A stretch of 64,000 nucleotides of DNA from positions 372,001 through 436,000 of the forward strand of contig NZ_JAAORH010000001.1 in the NCBI RefSeq assembly GCF_017696085.1, read 5' to 3'. The translations under genes were made by a program, and so were the position numbers. This DNA comes from Prochlorococcus marinus XMU1410. Its GTDB lineage: Bacteria > Cyanobacteriota > Cyanobacteriia > PCC-6307 > Cyanobiaceae. The notes below the pieces were generated by a model that saw only the letters and a list, made by a program, of their open reading frames with translations, did not search any database and was not told where the DNA came from. The number at the start of each line of letters is the position of its first letter. Positions within the stretch are counted from its first letter, which is position 1. Positions 27,610-36,600 of this stretch are shown piece after piece.

Positions 27610-28263
27610 ATGTTTACAGGAATAATTCAATCAGTTGGAAAACTAAGACAAGAAAAAAATATTTTAGAAATTGAAATTCTAGATAATTTATTTGATATGG
27701 CAATTGGTGACAGCATAGCTGTTGATGGAATTTGTTTGACAGTTAAAGAGATTTTTCAAAATAAATTTACTGTTGATGTTAGTGAGGAGACATTAAAAAA
27801 AACAACTTTAGGAGTAAAGTCGAACCTGAATCAGATTGTTAATTTGGAGCCCGCTCTTAGGGTTTCGGACCGTTTAGGAGGGCATATAGTCAGCGGACAC
27901 GTTGATGGCCTTGGAACAGTTGAGAATATAGAAAAATTAGAGAAATCTTGGCTATTATCAATAAAGTGGAAAAATAATAATTTTTCAAAATATGTAGTTA
28001 ATAAAGGGAGTATTTGTGTAAATGGTATAAGTCTTACGATTGCAAAATATGAGAGGGAAGGAGAAATATTTACTATTGCGATAATTCCTCATACTTGGTA
28101 TAACACAAATCTGAATAAATTAAATATCGGCGATAGCGTTAACCTTGAGGCAGATGCACTAATTAAATATGTAGAGAAATTACTTTTATTTAATCAAAAA
28201 AGTAATCAAGATTTATCTTCTAATAATATTTCTTCCGAGTGGCTTAAAGAAAACGGTTGGTAA
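27610..28263 (+). CDS. ribE: Riboflavin synthase alpha chain
   Basis: 217 residues in two homologous lumazine-binding repeats. The first begins MFTGIIQSVGKL, with SIAVDGICLTV and the later GGHIVSGHVDG; the second has SICVNGISLTIA and IPHTWYNTNL. It dismutates two molecules of 6,7-dimethyl-8-ribityllumazine to riboflavin. No FMN riboswitch is evident in the 110 nt upstream. The C-terminal 25 residues are an unremarkable tail. Confidence 0.96.
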   Translation: MFTGIIQSVGKLRQEKNILEIEILDNLFDMAIGDSIAVDGICLTVKEIFQNKFTVDVSEETLKKTTLGVKSNLNQIVNLEPALRVSDRLGGHIVSGHVDGLGTVENIEKLEKSWLLSIKWKNNNFSKYVVNKGSICVNGISLTIAKYEREGEIFTIAIIPHTWYNTNLNKLNIGDSVNLEADALIKYVEKLLLFNQKSNQDLSSNNISSEWLKENGW

Positions 28264-28273
28264 AATATATTTT

Positions 28274-28627
28274 TTAATTTAATGGAATCAGATAAATTGT
28301 TTTTGACTCTTTTTTAAGATCGATTTTAAATTCCTGACCAGGTTCTATACCTAATTTTTTGGTGTAGGCATGACCAATTAATAGGTTCCCATTGCCATGA
28401 ACTTTAGTTTTGAATTCTGTCTGTCTGCCTCTTGAAGCTCTATTACCATTTTTCCCAAAACGACTCTTTCCTATTTTGTAACCCTTAGCTTCGATAAGCG
28501 CCCTATAAAAACTTTTTCTTAAGATTCTTCCACTTGGACCTACGTACCCACAACCTTTTGCGATCTCATCTTCAGATTTTTTACTTAATAACTTTGCTTT
28601 TTCAAGAAGTTCTTTTCCTTCTAGCAT
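28274..28627 (-). CDS. Cyanobacterial AbrB-type transcriptional regulator
   Basis: 117 residues. The N-terminal MLEGKELLEKAKLLSKKSEDEIAKGCGY is characteristic of cyAbrB proteins. The C-terminal part (GNGNLLIGHAYTKKLGIEPGQEFKIDL) is an AbrB/SpoVT swapped-hairpin-like DNA-binding segment, which in cyAbrBs sits at the C-terminus. Family members regulate carbon and nitrogen genes with NtcA and others. It converges with ribE (10-nt gap) and is separated from ctaE by 97 nt. Confidence 0.88.
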   Translation of the reverse strand: MLEGKELLEKAKLLSKKSEDEIAKGCGYVGPSGRILRKSFYRALIEAKGYKIGKSRFGKNGNRASRGRQTEFKTKVHGNGNLLIGHAYTKKLGIEPGQEFKIDLKKESKTIYLIPLN

Positions 28628-28724
28628 TATCTGACAAATTCATAATTATATATTCTTACTAAAAAGGAGAACTGTGGCAATATAAATTAATAAAAAATAT
28701 ATTTAATTTTTGAAATTTAGTTTT

Positions 28725-29327
28725 TTATAAAAGATACAAAATAATAAATAAAACAACCCATATTCCATCTACAAAATGCCAGTACAATTCAACGGCTTCC
28801 AATGGAAACATATTTTGACTGGTTAATCTTCCTCCATTGATTCTTGATTGCCAACCAATAATTAAAATCATTAAAGTACCTAAAGTGACATGTAATCCAT
28901 GAAAGCCAGTAAGAGCATAAAAAGTACTTGCAAATAAATTATCGGTTAATCCAAAAGGTAAATGAAAATATTCAAATAATTGACATATTAAAAATATAAT
29001 TCCAAGAAAAGCAGTAAAAAATAACCATTTTTGGGAATCTGAGTTTTTATCTTTCAAAAGTGCTTTGCCTGCTTTATGGAAAGTTGCACTACTAACAAGT
29101 AACAAAATTGTATTGAGAGTAGGTATTGGTAGTTCTAATTCATAAATAGCACCATCTGGTAATGGATTTACTGCTTTATAAGTTAAATAAGCAGCAAAGA
29201 ATCCAGCAAAAGTCATCCCGTCCGCAATTAGGAAAGTTATAAGACCAAACATTCTGAAGTCTTCATGTGTTTCATTAACTTCAGAATTATTTTTTTGAAT
29301 TTCTTTTGAGCTATCTAGTGTTGTCAT
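28725..29327 (-). CDS. ctaE: Cytochrome c oxidase subunit III
   Basis: 200 residues, five transmembrane segments, the short bacterial form. LITFLIADGMTFAGFFAAYL, FYALTGFHGLHVTLG and VELYWHFVDGIWVVLFIILY are family hallmarks, including the conserved Glu and His residues of helices. It is the last gene of ctaC-ctaD-ctaE, 6 nt after ctaD. Confidence 0.96.
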   Translation of the reverse strand: MTTLDSSKEIQKNNSEVNETHEDFRMFGLITFLIADGMTFAGFFAAYLTYKAVNPLPDGAIYELELPIPTLNTILLLVSSATFHKAGKALLKDKNSDSQKWLFFTAFLGIIFLICQLFEYFHLPFGLTDNLFASTFYALTGFHGLHVTLGTLMILIIGWQSRINGGRLTSQNMFPLEAVELYWHFVDGIWVVLFIILYLL

Positions 29328-29333
29328 ATGTTT

Positions 29334-30959
29334 TTATTTTTGTTCAGAAATTTCTTTACCATAACCATAAGGTTCTTCAACTAATGGAGCTTCTCCTTCC
29401 CAATTTTCAACTGGAGGTGGAGAAGATGTTAACCATTCAGGTGTAAGAGCATTCCAAGGATTATCTCCAGCATTTTTTCCATTTTTCACACTAAGGAATA
29501 CGTTAATTAAAAAAGGAATTGTACTTATAGCCATCAAAAGAGCCCCAAGGCTACTAATTTGATTAACGAACTGGAATTGAGGATCATATTCTGCAACTCT
29601 TCTTGGCATTCCATTTAAACCAAGCCAATGTTGAGGAGCAAAGCACAAGTTAAATCCAATAAAAGTAATGATAAAGTGTAAAATTCCTAATTTTTCATTA
29701 AGCATTTTCCCAGTTACTTTGGGAAACCAATGATAAATGGAAGAGAAAATAATAAAAACAGTCCCTCCATAAACTATGTAATGAAAATGGGCTACAACGA
29801 AATAGGTATCATGTACGTGAATATCGAAAGGTACCTGTGCCAAAGCAACACCTGTAATACCTCCAAAAACAAAATTTACAATAAATCCGCAAGAGAACAA
29901 CATTGCGCTATTAATGGAAATTTTACCTCCCCATAATGTTGCAACCCAATTGAAAAATTTTATACCTGTCGGAACAGCAATAAATGCTGTGGCGATAGTA
30001 AAGAATAATCTCATCCAAGGGGGCGTCCCACTCGTAAACATGTGATGCGCCCAAACAACTAAACCTAAAACTACTATCCCCATTATTGAAAAAACCATTG
30101 TTGTATATCCAAAAAGTGGTTTTCTAGCATGTACAGGCAGTATTTCACTAACTAAACCAAAGGCAGGAAGAACCATAATGTATACAGCTGGGTGAGAATA
30201 AAACCAAAATAAATGCTGATAAACTACGACATTGCCACCTAAAACAGGATTGAAAAACCCTGTATTAGCGATGATATCGAAGCTAAGTAGAATTAAAGTG
30301 CCTGCTAAAACAGGAGTTGACAAAACAACTAATAGACTTGTTCCAAGCATTGCCCAACAATACATTGGCAATTGCATAAGTTTTAATCCTGGCCTTCTTA
30401 GTTTGATAATGGTTGCGATAAAGTTTATTCCACCAAATATAGAACTGCCTCCAAGTAATAGAACGCTCAGAATCCAAATAATTTGTCCCGATTGAGGAGT
30501 AGTTATGCTCAAAGGAGGATAAGCCGTCCATCCAGCCTGAGCAGCACCCTCAACAAAATAGCTCGCTACCAGCATCAAACCTGAAGGAGGAATTAACCAA
30601 AAAGCAACGGCATTTAATCTTGGGAATGCCATATCTCTTGCACCTACATAAAATGGAATTAAATAATTTCCAAAAGCACCATTAACTACTGGAACTATCC
30701 AAAGGAATATCATTATTGTTCCGTGTAGAGTTAAAACTTGGTTATAAACATCTCTTGGCATAAAGTCAGACATTGGACTAGCAAGTTCAATTCTTATAGC
30801 GCTCGCTAAGGTTCCTCCAATTAAGTAGAAAAGAAAACCGCAGACTAAGTACTGTATCCCAATTACTTTATGATCAAGGCTAAAACTAAAGTATCTAAGC
30901 CAACCTTTAGGTTGAAGGCTTTCATTATTAGTTTTTTGTGGATCAATTGATATTGTCAT
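29334..30959 (-). CDS. ctaD: Cytochrome c oxidase subunit I, A2-type heme-copper oxidase
   Basis: 541 residues, twelve transmembrane helices. The heme a and heme a3-CuB ligands are recognisable: LHGTIMIF, YSHPAVY, WAHHMFTSG and HVHDTYFVVAHFHYIVYGG. The D-channel glutamate motif GHPEVY of A1 oxidases is replaced by YSHPAVY, the mark of A2-type enzymes. The complex reduces O2 in the respiratory chain that shares plastoquinone and b6f with photosynthesis. The start overlaps the ctaC stop (ATGA). Confidence 0.97.
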   Translation of the reverse strand: MTISIDPQKTNNESLQPKGWLRYFSFSLDHKVIGIQYLVCGFLFYLIGGTLASAIRIELASPMSDFMPRDVYNQVLTLHGTIMIFLWIVPVVNGAFGNYLIPFYVGARDMAFPRLNAVAFWLIPPSGLMLVASYFVEGAAQAGWTAYPPLSITTPQSGQIIWILSVLLLGGSSIFGGINFIATIIKLRRPGLKLMQLPMYCWAMLGTSLLVVLSTPVLAGTLILLSFDIIANTGFFNPVLGGNVVVYQHLFWFYSHPAVYIMVLPAFGLVSEILPVHARKPLFGYTTMVFSIMGIVVLGLVVWAHHMFTSGTPPWMRLFFTIATAFIAVPTGIKFFNWVATLWGGKISINSAMLFSCGFIVNFVFGGITGVALAQVPFDIHVHDTYFVVAHFHYIVYGGTVFIIFSSIYHWFPKVTGKMLNEKLGILHFIITFIGFNLCFAPQHWLGLNGMPRRVAEYDPQFQFVNQISSLGALLMAISTIPFLINVFLSVKNGKNAGDNPWNALTPEWLTSSPPPVENWEGEAPLVEEPYGYGKEISEQK

Positions 30960-31759
30960 AAATTTACCTCTGGTTTTTTATTTTTGTTAAACCATTCGTT
31001 GTAATCAGATTCTTCTTCAACAATTATGGAAGCTCTCATTCCTCCATGATATGGGCCGCATAATTCTGCACAAATTATTGGATATTTTCCTACTTTTGTA
31101 GGAGTGAAATTTAGAATAGTAGGTTGTCCAGGAATAATATCCTGTTTAATTCTGAATTCTGGCACCCAAAAAGCATGAATTACATCTTTGGATTCCATTT
31201 TCATTGATACTTTTTGATCAACAGGAACGTGTAGTTCTCCTGATATGAAATTGCCCTTAGGATAATTGAATAGAAATGCAAATTGCATAGCTGAGACTTC
31301 AATTGATAAATTATTTATTGCTATTTCATTATCAGAAGTTTGACTTATTCCAGCCCATATTTTTTCAGTGTTAGAAGTCATCATTTCGTGATTATGATTT
31401 AGTTCTTTCATCCCTCCCATTCGATCGTAGATGTTGTAGCTATATAAACCTATTAATAAAACAATTATTGAAGGGATAATTGTCCATACAATTTCTAAGC
31501 TTAAATTTCCCTCTAAAGCTATACCATCGCCTATCTGATCATTTCTTTTCCTAAACTTAAATAAGCTATAGATAACTGCTATTGTCATTCCTATAAAAAT
31601 AATTAATCCAATGATGAAAAGAATTTTAAAAAGTTCATCGTAAATTGGTGCATTAATACTTGCTTCTGCTGGGAGCAAATTTACATTAAAACCAATCCAA
31701 AAAGATATAGCAAAAACAAGTGAAATAATTAGTATTAAATAAATGTTTTTATTTAACAA
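30956..31759 (-). CDS. ctaC: Cytochrome c oxidase subunit II
   Basis: 267 residues. There is an N-terminal signal or first helix, then a second membrane helix (about 44-68), and a periplasmic/lumenal cupredoxin domain. The CuA ligands are in VIHAFWVPEF and CAELCGPYHGGM (C-x3-C-x3-H-x2-M). It accepts electrons from cytochrome c6 or plastocyanin. It leads the ctaCDE operon; the 263 nt to the ctaA start hold the divergent promoters. Confidence 0.97.
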   Translation of the reverse strand: MLNKNIYLILIISLVFAISFWIGFNVNLLPAEASINAPIYDELFKILFIIGLIIFIGMTIAVIYSLFKFRKRNDQIGDGIALEGNLSLEIVWTIIPSIIVLLIGLYSYNIYDRMGGMKELNHNHEMMTSNTEKIWAGISQTSDNEIAINNLSIEVSAMQFAFLFNYPKGNFISGELHVPVDQKVSMKMESKDVIHAFWVPEFRIKQDIIPGQPTILNFTPTKVGKYPIICAELCGPYHGGMRASIIVEEESDYNEWFNKNKKPEVNL

Positions 31760-32022
31760 TTGATCCCTAATAAATTGTATTTATATTCTCAAGATATTCA
31801 ATTTTCCCAATCCTGCATCTTTTGTTAAAAGAAAAACATTTAAATTCACAACTTCTTAAGATTCTTGAAATAAAAGGCGTATTATTAATAACTTTTTAGA
31901 GTTAATTGTCAGGGAAAAAAGATTAAATTAGTAAATTATTTTTTAAATTAAACATATTAATTTTTAATTAATGTTTGGTTTTTGAATTTAATTTATTATG
32001 CAAAATAATAGGTTTTATCCAT

Positions 32023-32949
32023 TTGATTAATAACCAATTATATAAATCAAAATATCTGACAGTTTTTAAAAGGTTGGGAAGTCATAGTGTATTTGCACTT
32101 ATAGCACTAATCGTAATTGGAGGAGCTACGAGAGTAATGGAGGCAGGACTTGCCTGTCCAGATTGGCCATTATGTTATGGATCTTTTTTGCCTTTTAAAC
32201 ATATGAACCTAAGAGTATTTCTAGAGTGGTTTCATCGTCTAGATGCTTTTCTGGTTGGAATATTAATTCTTTTTAAATTTGCGCTTTCAATTATTTGGAA
32301 AAATGAAATTCCAAATTGGTTACCTAAAACTTATTCTTTATTACTTTTTCTCGTTATTATCCAAGGATCCTTTGGAGCTTTAACAGTAATAAATCTGCTT
32401 GATTCATATACTGTAACTGGCCATCTTTTAATAGCTTTTCTACTTCTCATTACAACAATTTCAATAAATCAAAATTTAGAAAATGACGACATAGAAGAGC
32501 CATTAATTTGGTGGAGATTATTATTGTTTGTTCCTCTTTTACTTACTCTGATTCAATCTTTTATTGGAGTAAGGCTTTCATCAACCTGGTCAGCACATAT
32601 TTGCTTATCTTTTAATAAACAATGTCTAATTCTAAATACTCATAAATTATTTGCTTTCCCAATTGCTTTTTCAATTTTATTGATTATTGCTACTGCATTT
32701 TATAAGAGAAGTTTGCTTTATGAAAATTGGAAATATCTCACAACAGTTATTTTTCTCTTGTTTTCCCAAATTACTTTGGGTGTTTTAAGTCTTAAAACAA
32801 ATTTGCATGAACCTATTTTTATTATCGGTCATCAACTTAATGCCTCTTTATTTATTGCAATATTAACAACATTAATTTTTAGAAATCCCTTTACCAAAAA
32901 AGTTCTAAACCATTCCCAAAATTCTCAAATGGTTGGTATTAATTCATGA
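32023..32949 (+). CDS. ctaA: Heme A synthase CtaA (COX15 type)
   Basis: About 308 residues from TTG at 32023 ([10 protein letters not shown]); the frame is also open back to TTG at 31975, and neither has a clear ribosome site. Eight transmembrane helices; [20 protein letters not shown] is the family signature with its Cys pair, and a second Cys pair lies in [10 protein letters not shown]. Histidines in FHRLDAF and HQLNASLF are likely heme ligands. It oxidises heme O to heme A for the divergently transcribed oxidase. The stop overlaps ctaB (ATGA). Confidence 0.93.
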   Translation: MINNQLYKSKYLTVFKRLGSHSVFALIALIVIGGATRVMEAGLACPDWPLCYGSFLPFKHMNLRVFLEWFHRLDAFLVGILILFKFALSIIWKNEIPNWLPKTYSLLLFLVIIQGSFGALTVINLLDSYTVTGHLLIAFLLLITTISINQNLENDDIEEPLIWWRLLLFVPLLLTLIQSFIGVRLSSTWSAHICLSFNKQCLILNTHKLFAFPIAFSILLIIATAFYKRSLLYENWKYLTTVIFLLFSQITLGVLSLKTNLHEPIFIIGHQLNASLFIAILTTLIFRNPFTKKVLNHSQNSQMVGINS

Positions 32950-33947
32950 AAAGCAGTAACTTAGAAAACTTTAACTACAAATCTCCAATTAGGGATGAAG
33001 TTGTACCTTCAAGAAAAAGATTAACTTTGCCGCCTTGGCTCGAAGTGGCAAAACCTAGATTAATCCCACTTTTATTGGCAACAACTTTGGGAGGAATGGC
33101 TTTAACAGAAGAATGGCCTTTGTCTTCACCGAAGCTTATCTGTACTTTAGGAGGAGGCGCTTTGGCAGCAGCAGCAGCAGGAGCTCTTAATTGCTTGTGG
33201 GAAATGGAATTAGATAAGAGGATGACAAGAACTAGCAAAAGAGCTTTGCCAGCAGGAAAATTGTCATCTGAGACTGTATTTTTAGCTGCGGTATCATGTA
33301 CTTTGGCAGCTTCGATGCTTTTAGTAAGTGGTGTAAATTATTTGGCTGCGGGTTTAACTCTTCTTGGTTTATTTAGCTACGTAATATTATATACAGTTAT
33401 TTTGAAACCTCGTACAACAAAAAACATTGTTTTCGGAGGAGTTGCTGGTGCGATACCACCCTTAGTTGGAGCGTCTGCCGCCACAGGGCATGTAGGTCTT
33501 AGTGGTTGGTGGTTGTTTGGTTTAGTAATGTTATGGACCCCAGCTCATTTTTGGGCACTTGCAATTTTATTGAAGGATGATTACGCATCTGTTGGTATTC
33601 CTATGCTCCCTTCTGTTAAAGGATCTGTTTTTACCGCTAAAGCGATTTCTCGATACGGATGGGCAACAGTTTTAATGAGTATTATGGGAATCTTTGCACT
33701 ACCTGAAGGGGGTCTCTTATACGGAATTATGTTATTGCCATTTAATGGAAGACTTTTGCAATTAATAAATGAATTAAAGAAATCTCCTGATGATCTTTCA
33801 AGAGCAAAGTCTCTTTTTAGGTGGTCTATTCTCTATATGTTTGGTATTTGCCTTTTGTTATTAATTTCCAGAACCCAACTATCCGTAGAATTTGGGCAGC
33901 AATCTATGCAAATATTTTTATCTATAGTATCCCTGCTTAGTAATTAA
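32946..33947 (+). CDS. ctaB: Protoheme IX farnesyltransferase (heme O synthase)
   Basis: 333 residues, a UbiA-superfamily enzyme. The first Asp-rich motif is in [20 protein letters not shown] and the second region in [14 protein letters not shown]. Eight or nine membrane helices follow an N-terminal soluble extension of about 30 residues. It farnesylates heme B to heme O, which CtaA then oxidises. Translation is coupled to ctaA by a 4-nt overlap. Confidence 0.96.
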   Translation: MKSSNLENFNYKSPIRDEVVPSRKRLTLPPWLEVAKPRLIPLLLATTLGGMALTEEWPLSSPKLICTLGGGALAAAAAGALNCLWEMELDKRMTRTSKRALPAGKLSSETVFLAAVSCTLAASMLLVSGVNYLAAGLTLLGLFSYVILYTVILKPRTTKNIVFGGVAGAIPPLVGASAATGHVGLSGWWLFGLVMLWTPAHFWALAILLKDDYASVGIPMLPSVKGSVFTAKAISRYGWATVLMSIMGIFALPEGGLLYGIMLLPFNGRLLQLINELKKSPDDLSRAKSLFRWSILYMFGICLLLLISRTQLSVEFGQQSMQIFLSIVSLLSN

Positions 33948-33982
33948 ATTAGATGTAAAATGTTTTTTAAGAAATAGTAAGT

Positions 33983-35002
33983 TTGATGAATTATATAAAA
34001 GTTAAATGTCTCTCAAAATCTTATTCAGAAATCAAGGCTTTAAAAAATTTATCAATGGAAATTGAAGCTGGAACATTATTCGGAATACTAGGTCCAAATG
34101 GTGCGGGCAAATCAACACTTATAAAAATACTCGCTACTTTAATAGAGCCTGATAGTGGAGAAGTTTTAATAAATAATATTAATCTGATAAAAAATTCAAG
34201 GAAAATTAGAGAATTAATTGGTTATGTTGCCCAGGATATTGCACTTGATAAAATATTAACTGGACGAGAGCTTTTGGATTTTCAATCAGATTTATATCAC
34301 ATCAACAAAAACAAAAAATTTGAAAGGATAAAGAAATTAATAGATCAATTAGAAATGAATGATTGGATTGATCGTAAGTGCGGAACTTATTCAGGGGGAA
34401 TGAAAAGAAGAATAGATCTTGCAGCTGGACTTTTACACTTGCCTCAAGTATTAATATTGGATGAACCTACAGTTGGTTTAGATATTGAAAGTAGAAATAT
34501 CATATGGCAACTTTTGAAAGATTTGAGAAATAATGGAATGACTATTATTTTAAGCAGTCACTATCTTGATGAAATAGATAAATTGGCAGATAAATTAGTG
34601 ATAATTGATGATGGAAGAGTTATAGCCCAAGGGGCCCCTTCAGAACTGAAAAATCAATTAGGAGGAGATAGAGTAACTTTGAAAGTAAGAGAATTTAGTA
34701 ATCAAGAAGAGGCAAAAAATATATGCCAAATTTTATCTTCAATAGATGGAATTAGTCAGATTATCATAAATGAAGCTCAAGGTTTCTCGATAAATTTTGT
34801 AGCAGATAAGGAAAAAGATTTACTTACGAAGCTCAAAGTGGAATTGGCCTTCTCAAAGTTTGAAATTTTTTCTCTTACCCAAAGTCAGCCAAGCTTGGAT
34901 GATGTATATCTTCAAGCAACCGGGAAAACATTATTGGATGCCGAAATTTCTATGGCAGGGAAAAGAGACCTTAAAAAAGAATCAAAGCAATCAATGCGAT
35001 AA
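33983..35002 (+). CDS. DrrA-like ABC exporter ATPase
   Basis: 339 residues. Walker A GPNGAGKST, signature YSGGMKRRIDLAAG, Walker B LILDEPTVGLD and the H-switch SSHYLDE are intact. The C-terminal extension of about 110 residues with SQPSLDDVYLQATGK is typical of the daunorubicin-resistance (DrrA) group of ABC-2 exporters. With the following permease it forms an exporter whose cargo is unknown. It lies 35 nt after ctaB and may be cotranscribed with it. Confidence 0.93.
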   Translation: MMNYIKVKCLSKSYSEIKALKNLSMEIEAGTLFGILGPNGAGKSTLIKILATLIEPDSGEVLINNINLIKNSRKIRELIGYVAQDIALDKILTGRELLDFQSDLYHINKNKKFERIKKLIDQLEMNDWIDRKCGTYSGGMKRRIDLAAGLLHLPQVLILDEPTVGLDIESRNIIWQLLKDLRNNGMTIILSSHYLDEIDKLADKLVIIDDGRVIAQGAPSELKNQLGGDRVTLKVREFSNQEEAKNICQILSSIDGISQIIINEAQGFSINFVADKEKDLLTKLKVELAFSKFEIFSLTQSQPSLDDVYLQATGKTLLDAEISMAGKRDLKKESKQSMR

Positions 35003-35048
35003 AAAATTTTTGTTAACTAACTATAATGAAAATTAATTACTGCTAATT

Positions 35049-35873
35049 ATGGAATTACAACAGTATAATTTATTTTTTTTATATCAAGAAACATTTGCCT
35101 TAACAAAGAGATTATTTATTCAATTAAAAAGAAGACCATCAACTCTTTTAGCTGGAATATTACAACCTATAATTTGGCTTTTTTTATTTGGGGCATTATT
35201 CTCTAAAGCTCCTGAAGGTTTTTTACCAGGAGTTGATTCTTATGGGAATTTTTTAGGAGCAGGACTTATTGTGTTTACTGCTTTTAGCGGAGCCCTAAAT
35301 TCTGGTCTTCCTTTAATGTTTGATAGAGAGTTTGGATTTCTTAATAGATTACTTGTGGCTCCTTTAACAAGTAGATTATCCATAGTTTTATCTTCTTTTT
35401 TTTACATAACAATCCTGAGCTTTGTTCAGAGTATTGTAATAATGGTTGTTTCATACACTTTGGGATATGGATGGCCTAACTTATATGGTTTAGGAATTGT
35501 TTTTACAACACTAATTTTATTAGTTCTTTTTGTGACATCAATAAGTTTATGTTTAGCCTTTGTTTTGCCAGGTCATATTGAATTAATCGCTCTTATATTT
35601 GTGATAAATTTACCTCTTCTTTTTGCAAGTACTGCTTTGGCTCCAATTTCTTTTATGCCAAATTGGCTTGGGTGGTTGGCTTCATTAAATCCATTAACTT
35701 TTGCGATCGAACCTATTAGGACTGCCTATACACAAACTATGGATTTAGAATTAGTGGCTTTACATGCCCCATATGGTGATTTAACTTGTAAGAGTTGTAT
35801 CTCAATTTTATTTTCTTTAACAGTTTTATCCTTGATTATTATTAGGCCTCTGTTAAATAGAAAGTTAAATTAG
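35049..35873 (+). CDS. ABC-2 type exporter permease (DrrB-like)
   Basis: 274 residues, six transmembrane segments. RRPSTLLAGILQPIIWLFLFG and the ABC-2 signature region LASLNPLTFAIEPIRTAYTQ identify the family. It is the membrane partner of the preceding DrrA-like ATPase. In picocyanobacteria this pair is found next to the heme A genes, which may hint at a link with oxidase or heme biogenesis, but this is inference. The repeat-protein gene starts 7 nt downstream. Confidence 0.9.
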   Translation: MELQQYNLFFLYQETFALTKRLFIQLKRRPSTLLAGILQPIIWLFLFGALFSKAPEGFLPGVDSYGNFLGAGLIVFTAFSGALNSGLPLMFDREFGFLNRLLVAPLTSRLSIVLSSFFYITILSFVQSIVIMVVSYTLGYGWPNLYGLGIVFTTLILLVLFVTSISLCLAFVLPGHIELIALIFVINLPLLFASTALAPISFMPNWLGWLASLNPLTFAIEPIRTAYTQTMDLELVALHAPYGDLTCKSCISILFSLTVLSLIIIRPLLNRKLN

Positions 35874-35880
35874 AAATTTT

Positions 35881-36594
35881 ATGCTTTTAAAAAATCATTT
35901 AATAGAAGTTTTTAAACAAGCCTCTTTAGAAAATAATTCTTTACTTAAAGATAATGTTGTTCATAAGTGGGTCCATAGATTTGGGATTGATTCATTAAAT
36001 GATTTATTAATACATAGTTCACTACAAAAAGAAAATCAGCATGAAGAAGGAAATCAAGAACAGATATCTTTAATTGATGAAATACATGAAGAAGGAAATC
36101 AAGAACAGATATCTTTGATTGATGAAATGCATGAAGAAGAAAATCAGCATGAAGAAGGAAATCAAGAACAGATATCTTTAATTGATGAAATACATGAAGA
36201 AGGAAATCAAGAACAGATATCTTTGATTGATGAAATGCATGAAGAAGAAAATCAGCATGAAGAAGGAAATCAAGAACAGATATCTTTAATTGATGAAATG
36301 CATGAAGAAGGAAATCAAGAACAGATATCTTTAATTGATGAAATGCATGAAGAAGAAAATCAGCATGAAGAAGAAAATCAAAGACAAATTAGGATTGAAT
36401 CTTTAAAAACTTTAAAAAAGTTAGAAGAAACCAATTGTGAATCAAATTATTTAAAAATTTCAAATAATAATCAAGTCTTTAATACTAAACAAGATTCTAA
36501 TCAAGTAAATCAATATAGTAATGCCCCAAAATTACCACTACCTAATATTAAAAATTTAAGAAAATGGATTAATAAAGATAAAAAAGCTAGTTAG
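35881..36594 (+). CDS. Acidic tandem-repeat protein, unknown function
   Basis: 237 residues. A unique N-terminus of 50 residues (MLLKNHLIEVFKQASL, VVHKWVHRFGIDSLNDLL) is followed by three 36-residue repeats (51-158), each made of two 15-residue units like HEEGNQEQISLIDEI plus HEEENQ, and a partial fourth. The repeats are very acidic and probably helical or disordered. A neutral linker leads to a basic, Pro-containing C-terminus (LPLPNIKNLRKWINKDKK) that could be the functional anchor. No signal peptide or membrane helix. It follows the ABC exporter by 7 nt; the role is unknown. Confidence 0.8.
   Translation: MLLKNHLIEVFKQASLENNSLLKDNVVHKWVHRFGIDSLNDLLIHSSLQKENQHEEGNQEQISLIDEIHEEGNQEQISLIDEMHEEENQHEEGNQEQISLIDEIHEEGNQEQISLIDEMHEEENQHEEGNQEQISLIDEMHEEGNQEQISLIDEMHEEENQHEEENQRQIRIESLKTLKKLEETNCESNYLKISNNNQVFNTKQDSNQVNQYSNAPKLPLPNIKNLRKWINKDKKAS
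36031..36381 (+). repeat. Coding tandem repeat, 108-nt unit, three full copies plus a partial one
   Basis: Units start at 36031, 36139, 36247 and 36355 (partial). The first two appear identical over all 108 nt. The third differs at two positions only (ATA to ATG and TTG to TTA codons). Each unit contains two 45-nt subunits. All periods are multiples of three, so copy changes keep the frame. This is a minisatellite-like (VNTR) array. Confidence 0.93.
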
Positions 36595-36600
36595 CTTTTT
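36581..36600. terminator. Bidirectional terminator between the repeat-protein gene and groEL
   Basis: AAAAAGCTAG-TTAGCTTTTT is a near-perfect inverted repeat with A/T tails on both sides, so it can end transcripts from either direction. The TAG stop of the + gene lies in its centre and the groEL stop (minus) begins inside its right edge. Confidence 0.7.

Noticed and set aside
31760-32022. Hidden gene or RNA between ctaC and ctaA
   Set aside because: Stops in all frames, no strong hairpin; it is best read as a divergent promoter region. The ATG at 31971 stops after four codons.
36031-36381. CRISPR array
   Set aside because: Repeats are contiguous, in frame and coding, with no unique spacers and no cas genes.
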